Positions 1 to 6,333 of a DNA stretch of 17,915 nucleotides are shown piece after piece; position 1 is the stretch's first letter, and every line of letters starts with the position of its first letter. The position numbers were made by a program, and so were the translations under genes. The notes beneath the pieces are model-generated. The model did no database searches, was not told where the DNA came from, and saw only the letters and a list, made by a program, of their open reading frames with translations. Source of the DNA: an uncultured Comamonadaceae bacterium (GTDB lineage: Bacteria > Pseudomonadota > Gammaproteobacteria > Burkholderiales > Burkholderiaceae); assembly GCA_946482115.1 (NCBI GenBank), contig CAMLQP010000031.1, positions 1-17,915 of the forward strand. The letters are read 5' to 3'.

Positions 1-60
1 CGGCGTCACCGCCACGCGTGTCTCTCCCGCCGCCGTTTCGGCGGGGACTCCTATCAACAT
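1..60 (-). CDS. pntA: NAD(P) transhydrogenase alpha subunit, N-terminal fragment (cut by window edge)
   Basis: The minus strand from 60 to 1 reads MLIGVPAETAAGETRVAVTP, 20 codons in frame to the window edge. This matches the start of the alanine dehydrogenase/PntA N-terminal domain, in which a (M)xIG(V/I)P-E segment is followed by ETRVA-TP. The ETRVA form is typical of PntA, while alanine dehydrogenases more often have NRVALTP. PntA with PntB is the proton-translocating transhydrogenase that makes NADPH from NADH. A good ribosome binding site, AGGAGA (67-72 on the plus-strand numbering), lies 6 nt before the ATG. The gene begins only 21 nt after the stop of the upstream quinone oxidoreductase, so it may be read from the same transcript. 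Only 20 residues are visible, so alanine dehydrogenase cannot be fully excluded. Confidence 0.75.
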   Translation of the reverse strand, partial: MLIGVPAETAAGETRVAVTP

Positions 61-81
61 GAGATGTCTCCTGTCACCCGT

Positions 82-1062
82 TCAGTTGCAATCAACGACC
101 ACGGTGCCCAGCTTGGTGGCCGACTCCACAGCCTCGTGCGCCTCGACCACGCGTTCGAGCGGGAAAACCCGATCCACCGTGTGGCAGGCATCGGGCGTCT
201 GGGCCAGCCAGCCCAGGATGCCCTGTTGCGCGCGACGCCGCACATCCGCTGGCAAACCGGACAGGTACAGGCCCTGCAGCGCGATGTTGCGGCGGATCAG
301 CCCCACCAGATCGACGCGCGCGCCAGCCGACCCGGCGTAGGACACCCAGCGCGCGCCAGGCCGGGCCAGGCGCATCACCGCTGCCCCGTTGCCGGCCGCG
401 TCGACGTCCACCACCAGGTCCACGCCCTGCCCCTCGGTGAGATCCAGCAACTCGTCGACCCACCGGCCGTCGGTGTAGTCAAACACCTGGTGGGGCTGGG
501 CTTTCCAGGCGTGCGCGGCCTTGGCTGCCGAGCTGACGGTGGTGTAGACGCGGGCGCCCGCCCAGCGGGCCAGCTGCACGGCGTAGTGGCCGACCGCGCC
601 GGCGCCCCCCGTCACCAGCACCCGCTGCCCTTGCAGGCCGCCGCCGGCGAACAGCGCGCACCAGGCGGTCATGCCCGGTATGCCCAGGCAGGCGCCCTGC
701 GCGAAGTCCAGGCCGTCCGGCAGCGGCGCCACCAGCTCCTGCGGCAGGCAGATGTACTGGGCGGCCGTGCCCCAGGCCCGGCCGCGCTGGCCGAAATACA
801 GCCAGACGCGCCGACCCAGCCAGGCCGGGTCGGCCCCGGCGCCCACGGCGTCGACGGTGCCAGCGCCATCGCTGTGGGGCACGACCCGCGGGAACTCCAT
901 CGGATGGCCGCGCCCCGCGCGCCGGTTGGCGTCGGCCGGGTTGATGGCCGATGCCGCCAGCCGCACCCGGACCTCTCCCGGGCCGGGCAGCGGCGTGGGC
1001 AGCTCGCCCACGCGCAGGACATCGGCCGCCGGCCCCAGGGCGTCGTACCAGACCGCCTTCAT
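82..1062 (-). CDS. Quinone oxidoreductase-like MDR family protein (NADPH-dependent, zinc-independent type)
   Basis: A 326-residue protein of the medium-chain dehydrogenase/reductase superfamily, the usual length for the quinone oxidoreductase branch. The N-terminal GroES-like domain (about 1-125) carries PGPGEVRVR at 26-34. The Rossmann domain follows, with the nucleotide-binding loop TGGAGAVG at 151-158 and a second strand at VDLVVDVDAAG (214-224). No cluster of structural zinc cysteines is visible. Such enzymes reduce quinones or activated C=C bonds with NADPH; the substrate here is unknown. The ATG start overlaps the stop of the preceding oxidoreductase gene (ATGA), which implies translational coupling, and only a weak Shine-Dalgarno precedes it. 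A longer reading frame extends upstream through the neighbouring gene, but it lacks family homology and is rejected. It is the third gene of a minus-strand operon that appears to continue into pntA. Confidence 0.88.
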   Translation of the reverse strand: MKAVWYDALGPAADVLRVGELPTPLPGPGEVRVRLAASAINPADANRRAGRGHPMEFPRVVPHSDGAGTVDAVGAGADPAWLGRRVWLYFGQRGRAWGTAAQYICLPQELVAPLPDGLDFAQGACLGIPGMTAWCALFAGGGLQGQRVLVTGGAGAVGHYAVQLARWAGARVYTTVSSAAKAAHAWKAQPHQVFDYTDGRWVDELLDLTEGQGVDLVVDVDAAGNGAAVMRLARPGARWVSYAGSAGARVDLVGLIRRNIALQGLYLSGLPADVRRRAQQGILGWLAQTPDACHTVDRVFPLERVVEAHEAVESATKLGTVVVDCN

Positions 1063-2060
1063 GCCACCCGGACCAGCTGCTTGCCGAAGTTCTTGCCGGT
1101 CAGCATGCCAATGAAGGCCTGCGGCGCCTGCTGCAGCCCTTGCGCGACGTCTTCCTTGAACTGGATGCGGCCCTCGCGCAGCCATTGGGACAGGTCGGCC
1201 AGTGCCGTGGGCCAGTAGTCGCGATGGTCCGCGATCACGAATCCGTAGACTGTGACGCGGTGCATCAGCAGCTGGCGCAGGCCTTTGAGCCCATACGGCT
1301 CCTTGGCGTTGTACTGGCTGATGTTGCCGCACAGCGCGATGCGGGCGTGGTCGGCCATGCGCTGCAGCACCGCGTCCAGGACCGGGCCGCCGACGTTCTC
1401 GAACAGCACGTTCACATAGTCGGGTGTCGCGGCGGCCAGCTGCTGCTCGAAATCCGGTGCCTTGTAATCCACGCAGGCGTCGAAACCCAGCGTCTTCACC
1501 ACGTAGTCGCACTTCTCCCGGCCGCCAGCGATGCCGACGACGCGGCAGCCGCGGATCTTGGCGATCTGCCCCACCACGCCGCCCACAGCGCCCGAGGCGG
1601 CGGTGACGACCACCGTCTCCCCGGGCTTGGGGTCGGTCAGCTTGAGCAGGCCATAGTGCGCGGTGACGCCGGTCATGCCGAGCACGCCCAGCGCTGCCGA
1701 CGGCGGACCGGCCTTGGGATCAAGCACCCGCACGCCAGCCTTGGTGACCAGCCCATAGGCCTGCCAGCCCAGCTGGCAGGCCACCCACGTGCCGACGGGC
1801 AGCTCGGGGTCCTGGCTCTCGATGACTTCGCCGACGGTGCCACCGGGCATCAGCTCTCCGGGGCGCAGCGGCTCCACGTAGGAGCGCAGCGGGTCCATGC
1901 GCGGGCGCATGTACGGGTCCAGCGACAGGTGGTGGACCTTGACCAGCGCCTGACCGGGGCCCGGCCGGGGCATGTCGGCCTCCACGATGTCGAAATCCTC
2001 CGGCACCACCATGCCCTGAGGGTGGCGCTTCATCAGTACCTGGGTGTTGCGCTCGCCCAT
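1059..2060 (-). CDS. NADP-dependent MDR oxidoreductase (prostaglandin/leukotriene reductase-like)
   Basis: A 333-residue protein resembling the zinc-independent NADP-dependent oxidoreductases related to PTGR1 and bacterial CurA, which reduce the double bond of alpha,beta-unsaturated ketones. Visible hallmarks are PGPGQALVKV (33-42), LSLDPYMRPRM (46-56), the nucleotide-binding segment TAASGAVGGVVGQIAKI (153-169), the YFENVGG-like LFENVGG (219-225), and a C-terminal FKEDVAQGLQQAP region (301-313). The chosen ATG has AGGAG 6 nt upstream and starts 1 nt after the stop of the amidohydrolase gene. A longer frame to 2285 runs back inside that gene and is rejected. The stop codon overlaps the start of the next MDR gene. 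The protein probably reduces an enone or enoyl intermediate of the pathway; the exact substrate is an inference I cannot make. Confidence 0.9.
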   Translation of the reverse strand: MGERNTQVLMKRHPQGMVVPEDFDIVEADMPRPGPGQALVKVHHLSLDPYMRPRMDPLRSYVEPLRPGELMPGGTVGEVIESQDPELPVGTWVACQLGWQAYGLVTKAGVRVLDPKAGPPSAALGVLGMTGVTAHYGLLKLTDPKPGETVVVTAASGAVGGVVGQIAKIRGCRVVGIAGGREKCDYVVKTLGFDACVDYKAPDFEQQLAAATPDYVNVLFENVGGPVLDAVLQRMADHARIALCGNISQYNAKEPYGLKGLRQLLMHRVTVYGFVIADHRDYWPTALADLSQWLREGRIQFKEDVAQGLQQAPQAFIGMLTGKNFGKQLVRVA

Positions 2061-2061
2061 C

Positions 2062-2982
2062 TCAGACTCCTGCCGCGCGCAGCAGCGCCTCGGCGTTGCG
2101 GTACATGTAGGCCTCAAGCGCGTCGTCCTTGATGCCCAGCTTGAGGGTCTCGTGCACCGACTCCTCAACGCCGCAGAACGAATAGGCCGAGGCGTAGATG
2201 AAGCGCTTGGGCAGCCAGTTGATCGCCTCGACATAGGCCTGGGCCCCTGGGGCGAACATGTAGACGTCGGGCGACACGAAGACATTGAGCAGGCCGGTGA
2301 CCTCGCTCTTGAACGCCAGCGCCACGGTCTCCGTGACGTAGGGGTAGCAGCCGTGGCCGAGGATCACCGGCATGGTCGAGTAGCGGCGCGCCACGCGGTC
2401 GAAGCGCACGGGATCGGTGTGGCTGATGTCTGGGCCGGCCAGCGGGCCGGTCATGAACAGCAACGGGATCTTGAGTTCGGCAACGCGCTCGTACAGCGGG
2501 AACAGGCGCTCGTCGTCGGCGTACATGGGCGTGCGGGCCAGTCCGGGCTCCAGACAGATGCCGACCAGACCCAGCTCCTTGATGGCGACGTCCAGCCCGG
2601 CGAGGATCTCGTTCATCGGCTTGTCGAAGTCGATGCCGGCCAGGCCCAGCACGCGGCGACCGGTGCGCTCGGTCAGATCGGCCAGGTCCTTGTCCTCGAT
2701 GTGGACTGGCACCGGACGGTTGACCGAGTGGCGGCCGTTCATCAGACCGATCTTCACGCCCACGCTGTCCATCTCGTCGATCAGCGCCGCAATGGCGCGG
2801 TCTTCGGCGTGCGGATAGGGCTCGGTGCTGATGGTGTACGAGCGCGGCACGCCGTGGCCGAGTATCCGGTTGACCGAGCCCACCACGTTGGGCGTGAAGA
2901 AGGTCCGGTACGGGCCCGTGGGCGGCCGCAGCCGGAAATCGATGATCTTGCCCGCCAGCCGTGCCAGTCTTTCGTCACTCAT
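2062..2982 (-). CDS. Amidohydrolase-2 (TIM-barrel) family protein with degenerate metal site
   Basis: A 306-residue protein with the overall plan of COG2159-type amidohydrolases, a family of metal-dependent hydrolases and decarboxylases. Strand-end segments are recognisable: IIDFRLRPP (13-21), VLGLAGIDF (111-119), LGLVGICLEP (137-146), IPLLFMTGP (172-180), PVILGHGCYP (205-214) and FIYASAYSF (261-269). Compared with the canonical family, the HxH motif after strand 1 is R17-L-R19, the strand-5 His appears as M177, and the strand-8 Asp of the usual GSD motif is A266; only H210 is retained. It may therefore work without the normal metal centre or on an unusual substrate. AAGGAGA sits 6 nt before the chosen ATG; an upstream in-frame ATG at 3030 has no such site. 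It is the first gene of the minus-strand operon, divergent from the SDR. Confidence 0.85.
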   Translation of the reverse strand: MSDERLARLAGKIIDFRLRPPTGPYRTFFTPNVVGSVNRILGHGVPRSYTISTEPYPHAEDRAIAALIDEMDSVGVKIGLMNGRHSVNRPVPVHIEDKDLADLTERTGRRVLGLAGIDFDKPMNEILAGLDVAIKELGLVGICLEPGLARTPMYADDERLFPLYERVAELKIPLLFMTGPLAGPDISHTDPVRFDRVARRYSTMPVILGHGCYPYVTETVALAFKSEVTGLLNVFVSPDVYMFAPGAQAYVEAINWLPKRFIYASAYSFCGVEESVHETLKLGIKDDALEAYMYRNAEALLRAAGV

Positions 2983-3037
2983 GTCGTGTCTCCTTGGGTG
3001 GTTGCTGGGCGCCGGGATTGGCAAGCCCATGGATTTG

Positions 3038-3068
3038 ACTATACACTATTTTTGTCGACATCAATAAT
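3038..3068. promoter_or_regulatory. Possible overlapping divergent promoters at O1
   Basis: Toward the SDR, TATACA (3040-3045), a 17-nt spacer and AATAAT (3063-3068) form a plausible promoter. Toward the amidohydrolase, TATAGT (plus positions 3038-3043) is a good -10, but the best -35, TTGATG (3059-3064), is 15 nt away, shorter than usual. Here the dyad lies between the hexamers rather than on the -35. Confidence 0.35.
3048..3065. promoter_or_regulatory. Candidate GntR operator O1 (18-bp dyad)
   Basis: ATTTTTGTCGACATCAAT matches the symmetric pattern ATTnnTGTCGACAnnAAT at every specified position; the perfect 8-bp palindrome is at 3053-3060. It lies in the 119-nt gap between the divergent amidohydrolase and SDR genes. 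The same dyad occurs at two other divergent promoters in the window. TGT-n2-ACA centres are common in sites of FCD-type GntR proteins, and two such regulators are encoded here. Binding is inferred. Confidence 0.65.
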
Positions 3069-3101
3069 TTGAAGTGTCGCGAACCCATCCAAGGAGCCCC
3101 C

Positions 3102-3863
3102 ATGAATCCCTACCGTCTCGACGGCCGCCATGCGCTCATCACTGGCGCCGGACGCGGCATTGGCCGCAGCTGCGCCTTGGCGCTGTCGCAGGCCGGCGCG
3201 CACGTGTGGCTGCTGGCGCGCAACGCCGAGGAGCTCGAAGTGGTGGCCGGCGAGGTGCGCGCGGCCGGTGGCCGCGCCGAGGCCATTCCGTGCGACGTCA
3301 CCCATGCCGAACAGGTGCGCGAGGCGATGCGCGCCATGCCCATGCTGGACATCCTCGTCAACAACGCCGGAGGCAACGCGCCAGCAGCCTTCGTCGACGT
3401 CACCGAGGAGCAGCTCGACAGCCTGCTGGCACTCAACGTGCGCTCGACTTTCCTGGTGGCGCAGGCGGCGGCGCGCCGCATGCTCGAGCACCCCGGCCGC
3501 GCGGAGCGGGGTGGCGTCATCATCAACATGGGCTCGCAGATGGGCCATGTAGGGCAGAAGCTGCGCTCCGTCTACAGCATGGCCAAGCACGCGATGGAGG
3601 GTCTCACCAAATCCGCAGCCCTGGAACTGACCCCGCACGGCATCCGCGTGGTGAGCATCGCGCCCACGGTGATCGAGACGCCCATGGTGGCCGAACGCCT
3701 GGCGAGCCCAGATTTCGCCGAACGGGTGCTGCAGCGGCTGCCGCTGGGGCGGGTCGGCCAGCCGGAGGAAGTTGCCGCGGCAGTGGTGTTCGCGGCGTCG
3801 CGGGCGGCCGCACTCATCACGGGCAGCAGCCTCCTGCTAGACGGCGGCTGGACGGCCCAATGA
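3102..3863 (+). CDS. Short-chain dehydrogenase/reductase (SDR, classical)
   Basis: A 253-residue classical SDR with everything expected for catalysis: TGAGRGIG at 14-21 (dinucleotide-binding glycine motif), CDV at 64-66, NNAG at 87-90, catalytic N112, S145, Y158 and K162 (YSMAK), then an IAPT-E-TPM substrate-loop segment (187-195) and the C-terminal LLLDGGW (244-250). It should oxidise an alcohol or reduce a carbonyl or acyl-carrier substrate with NAD(P)(H). The general pattern resembles FabG-like and gluconate-5-dehydrogenase-like enzymes, but specificity cannot be assigned. AAGGAG at 3091-3096 lies 5 nt before the ATG. The stop codon overlaps the start of the following GntR gene (ATGA), so enzyme and regulator are co-transcribed. 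Confidence 0.93.
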   Translation: MNPYRLDGRHALITGAGRGIGRSCALALSQAGAHVWLLARNAEELEVVAGEVRAAGGRAEAIPCDVTHAEQVREAMRAMPMLDILVNNAGGNAPAAFVDVTEEQLDSLLALNVRSTFLVAQAAARRMLEHPGRAERGGVIINMGSQMGHVGQKLRSVYSMAKHAMEGLTKSAALELTPHGIRVVSIAPTVIETPMVAERLASPDFAERVLQRLPLGRVGQPEEVAAAVVFAASRAAALITGSSLLLDGGWTAQ

Positions 3864-4633
3864 GCGCCGAGGCCATGGACACCGCCCTGCCCCTGAACCT
3901 GCTGGTGCCCAAGAACGACACCATGCTGGCGGTCGAGCAGGCACTGCTGCGCGGCCCGGGTGGCCACACCTCGCCGCCAGTGGCCGAGCAGGTGGCCGCG
4001 CGTCTGGCCGGTCTGATCGTGCTGGACCGCCTGCGGCCCGGCGAACGCCTGCTGGAAAACGACCTCAGCCGCGCACTGGGCATCAGCCGCAGCCCGATCC
4101 GCGAAGCGCTGCGCATCCTGGAGCGCGACCGCCTGGTGGAGCTGCAGGCGCGCCGGGGTGCCACCGTCACTGCACCCAACGCCCGGGAGCTGCACGACAT
4201 CTTCACGGTGCGCACCCTGCTCTTCACCATGCTGCTGACGGACATCATGCAGGCCCGCCCCCTGGCGCTGCAGGACCTGCTGGGCCAGCACCTGCCGCGC
4301 CTGGCCCGCGCCGCGCTCGACTCGCCCGAGGCCTATGCGCTGCAGAGCTTTCTGGTGAACCTGTCCCTGGCGGACCTGGGCGACAACCGCCTCGTGGTGG
4401 ATCAGCTCAAGGCGCTGTCGCTGCGGACCTTGCGCTACGTCCGGCTGGGGCTGGCCGCCACCCCGCACACGGTGGGGCGCTCCCTGGCCAGCTGGCGTGC
4501 CCTGCGCAGCGCCGTGATCCGGCGCGACACCCAGGCGGTGCTGCGCTTGGCCGTCCAGCGCATCGAGACGGTTCACGGTGCGTCGGTCAGCGGCCTGTCG
4601 GCGCATGCGGACGAGCCGCCTCAGGCCCGGTGA
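3860..4633 (+). CDS. GntR-family transcriptional regulator, FadR/FCD subfamily (copy 1)
   Basis: A 257-residue regulator. An N-terminal winged helix-turn-helix occupies about 41-105, with the GntR signature around LRPGERLLENDLSRALGISR (58-77, typical 'l.pG..L.e..lA..lgvSr.pvReAL') and SPIREALRILERDRLV (78-93). The C-terminal helical domain is of the FCD type, but three positions that normally hold metal-binding histidines are L165, W212 and R234. It is closely similar to the second GntR regulator at 10730-11587 across the whole DNA-binding domain, including the identical run REALRILERDRLVE. The start overlaps the SDR stop; M6 is an alternative start. The 3' end overlaps the convergent phosphatase gene by 13 nt. 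It is a likely autoregulator and a controller of the TGTCGACA sites; whether it represses is inferred from family behaviour. Confidence 0.9.
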   Translation: MSAEAMDTALPLNLLVPKNDTMLAVEQALLRGPGGHTSPPVAEQVAARLAGLIVLDRLRPGERLLENDLSRALGISRSPIREALRILERDRLVELQARRGATVTAPNARELHDIFTVRTLLFTMLLTDIMQARPLALQDLLGQHLPRLARAALDSPEAYALQSFLVNLSLADLGDNRLVVDQLKALSLRTLRYVRLGLAATPHTVGRSLASWRALRSAVIRRDTQAVLRLAVQRIETVHGASVSGLSAHADEPPQAR

Positions 4634-5328
4634 CGGGTGTACTGCACCCACATCTCCTCGAGCGAGGTGTGGCGCCCCCGGGTGTGCAGCCATTGCGTGG
4701 GGGCGACGTTGACAGCCCGAACCACCAGGTCGTCCACCCCGGCGTCGATGATGTTGATGCAGGCCGGCGACTGCTCGAACCGCCCGAGGAACCCCCGGCC
4801 ACCGCAGAGCGCGCGCGAGACCAGCGCCCGGTTCACGCCGCCGTGCAGCACCATCAGCAGGCAGTCCCAGTCGGTACGCGCCAGCACGGCCTCGAAGGCC
4901 GGCAGCACGCGATCCAGCATCTCGCCGATCGACTCGCCCTCGATGAACCGCGCGGTCTCGGGGTCGCGGGTGCGCGTGAAGGCCCCTGTGAAAGCGTCAC
5001 GCAGGCGCTCGTCCGGTATCGATGCCAGCTCGCCGCCGCGGATCTCGCGCAGCGCCGGCACCACCTCCAGGGGCATGGCCTCGTGGCCGCAGGCCGCCAG
5101 CACGCGGCGTGCGGTCTCCTGGGTACGCGGCAGGCTGCTGGTGATCGCACGGTCGAAGCGCACGCCCTGCTGCGCGAACAACTGTCCGGCCGCGTCGGCC
5201 TGCTCGCGGCCGTGCGCATTCAGAGGCACGCCGTCGCTTTCCAGCGGCGTTCCGTCGGCGGCGAAGTAGTCGACCGACCCATGGCGCATCAGGTAAATGC
5301 GCCGGCGGCTGTCCGGCTTGGCCTCCAT
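4621..5328 (-). CDS. Histidine phosphatase (phosphoglycerate mutase-like) family protein
   Basis: A 235-residue protein of the histidine phosphatase superfamily. The catalytic RHG motif is R15-H16-G17 (YLMRHGSVD), followed by SSLPRTQETA (64-73), the acid region REIRGGE (94-100) and the second catalytic histidine in VLHGG (160-164). The family hydrolyses phosphate esters through a phosphohistidine; the substrate here is unknown. It follows the TauD-type dioxygenase after a 2-nt gap on the same strand, so it is translated from the same message, and no separate Shine-Dalgarno is evident. A longer reading frame continues upstream but runs antisense-like through the dioxygenase gene and is rejected. 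The 3' end overlaps gntR copy 1 tail to tail (4621-4633). Why a catabolic dioxygenase should be coupled to a phosphatase is unclear. Confidence 0.88.
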   Translation of the reverse strand: MEAKPDSRRRIYLMRHGSVDYFAADGTPLESDGVPLNAHGREQADAAGQLFAQQGVRFDRAITSSLPRTQETARRVLAACGHEAMPLEVVPALREIRGGELASIPDERLRDAFTGAFTRTRDPETARFIEGESIGEMLDRVLPAFEAVLARTDWDCLLMVLHGGVNRALVSRALCGGRGFLGRFEQSPACINIIDAGVDDLVVRAVNVAPTQWLHTRGRHTSLEEMWVQYTRHRA

Positions 5329-5330
5329 GC

Positions 5331-6176
5331 TCAGAAGGGGGCGTCGCCGATGATGCCGGCGCGCTCCATCTTGCGGGGCGCGGGCCAGTAGTCCATGACG
5401 GCGTAGTGCTGGGTGGAGCGGTTGTCCCAGATGGCCACGCTGTTGGGCTGCCAGCGGAAGCGCACCTGGTACTCGGGAATCATCGCCTGGCTCTGCAGGT
5501 ACTGCAGCAGCAGGCTGGCGCCCGGGTTCTTGTCCAGGCCATAGCGCACGTTCTCGGGCGTGTGGTAGTTGACGAAGTGGGTGGTGAAGCTGCCGACATA
5601 GAGGATCTTCTCGCCGGTCTCGGGGTGGGTGCGCACCACCGGGTGCTCCACTGGCGGGTTCTCTGCCGCCAGGCGGTTGCGCTCCTCGATGGGCATGACG
5701 GCGCCGAACGAGTGCTCGATGCTGGCCTTGGCGCGCAGGTTCGCGATCTTCTTCTTGATGTCCTCGGGCAGCCGCGCGTAGGCCTCGACCATGTTGACCC
5801 AGATCGTGTCGCCGCCCACCTCGGGGCATTCCACGCAGCGCAGCACCGCACCCATGGGCGGGCGCTGACGCCACAGCCCGTCGGTGTGGTAGTTGTTCTC
5901 GTACGGGTTCTTTTCCTCGCTGCGGTAGATGCGCACCAGCCCCGGGTGGTCGGGGTCGCTGCCGGCCACGGGGTGGTCCTCCAGCTCGCCGAAGCGGCGC
6001 GCGAACGCCACGTGCTCGGCGCGTGTCAGATCCTGGTCGCGCAGGAACAGCACGCGGTGCTTGAGCAGCAGGCCCTTGATGTCGGCGAACAGGGCGTCGT
6101 CACGCGCCGCGTCGCCGAGGCGGATGCCGGACAGCTCGGCCCCTATGGTGGGCGTCAGTCGTTGGACCTTGATCAT
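5331..6176 (-). CDS. TauD/TfdA family Fe(II)/2-oxoglutarate-dependent dioxygenase (copy 1)
   Basis: A 281-residue enzyme of the TauD/TfdA family, which couples 2-oxoglutarate decarboxylation to hydroxylation and often C-S or C-O bond cleavage of its substrate. The Fe(II) facial triad is visible as H97-T-D99 (NNYHTDG) and distal H257 (WDNRSTQHYA), with the 2-oxoglutarate-binding arginine at R272 (MERAGI). Family strings GGDTIWVN (121-128) and HPVVRTHPETGEKILYV (178-194) are intact. Two adjacent ATGs exist at 6179 and 6176. AGGAG is 2 nt from the first and 5 nt from the second, so I prefer 6176. It leads a two-gene operon with the phosphatase and is transcribed divergently from the MDR-ligase-exporter operon. 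TauD (taurine), TfdA (aryloxyacetate) and related specificities cannot be told apart here. Confidence 0.93.
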   Translation of the reverse strand: MIKVQRLTPTIGAELSGIRLGDAARDDALFADIKGLLLKHRVLFLRDQDLTRAEHVAFARRFGELEDHPVAGSDPDHPGLVRIYRSEEKNPYENNYHTDGLWRQRPPMGAVLRCVECPEVGGDTIWVNMVEAYARLPEDIKKKIANLRAKASIEHSFGAVMPIEERNRLAAENPPVEHPVVRTHPETGEKILYVGSFTTHFVNYHTPENVRYGLDKNPGASLLLQYLQSQAMIPEYQVRFRWQPNSVAIWDNRSTQHYAVMDYWPAPRKMERAGIIGDAPF

Positions 6177-6244
6177 CATGTCTCCTTCGCGCTGGCGCGC
6201 ATTCTGGTGGATATCCGCGGCCGCTGCCGGCCCTGTCTGTCGAT

Positions 6245-6273
6245 ACTATAGCTTCAATTAAAATTAATGTCGA
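6245..6273 (-). promoter_or_regulatory. Predicted sigma-70 promoter for dioxygenase copy 1 operon
   Basis: On the minus strand TCGACA (5 of 6 to TTGACA; plus positions 6268-6273) is followed by exactly 17 nt and TATAGT (5 of 6 to TATAAT; 6245-6250). The -35 lies inside the O2 palindrome, so a bound regulator would block polymerase. Confidence 0.55.
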
Positions 6274-6280
6274 CAACAAC
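6263..6280. promoter_or_regulatory. Candidate GntR operator O2 (18-bp dyad)
   Basis: ATTAATGTCGACAACAAC matches ATTnnTGTCGACAnnAAT with one mismatch (the last base); the perfect core is at 6268-6275. It sits between the divergent dioxygenase copy 1 and MDR/ligase operons and overlaps the proposed -35 elements of both. Confidence 0.65.
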
Positions 6281-6298
6281 ACAGAATTCCGATAAACT
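6270..6298 (+). promoter_or_regulatory. Predicted sigma-70 promoter for the MDR/ligase/exporter operon
   Basis: TCGACA (6270-6275), a 17-nt spacer and TAAACT (6293-6298; 4 of 6 to TATAAT) face toward the MDR gene, whose ATG is at 6334. The -35 is the other half of the same palindrome that serves the opposite promoter. Confidence 0.5.
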
Positions 6299-6333
6299 CC
6301 CTGGCAAGCACCCCCCAAGACGGAGACAACAGC

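Noticed and set aside
64..1218. Long plus-strand reading frame (384 codons) opposite the quinone oxidoreductase gene
   Set aside because: It is antisense to a gene with clear MDR motifs, its composition is typical of GC-rich shadow frames, and it has no recognisable domain.
6238..6245. TGTCGATA, a possible second operator at the dioxygenase/MDR promoter
   Set aside because: It matches seven of eight core bases, but the flanking ATT/AAT arms are absent and no equivalent exists at the other two promoters.
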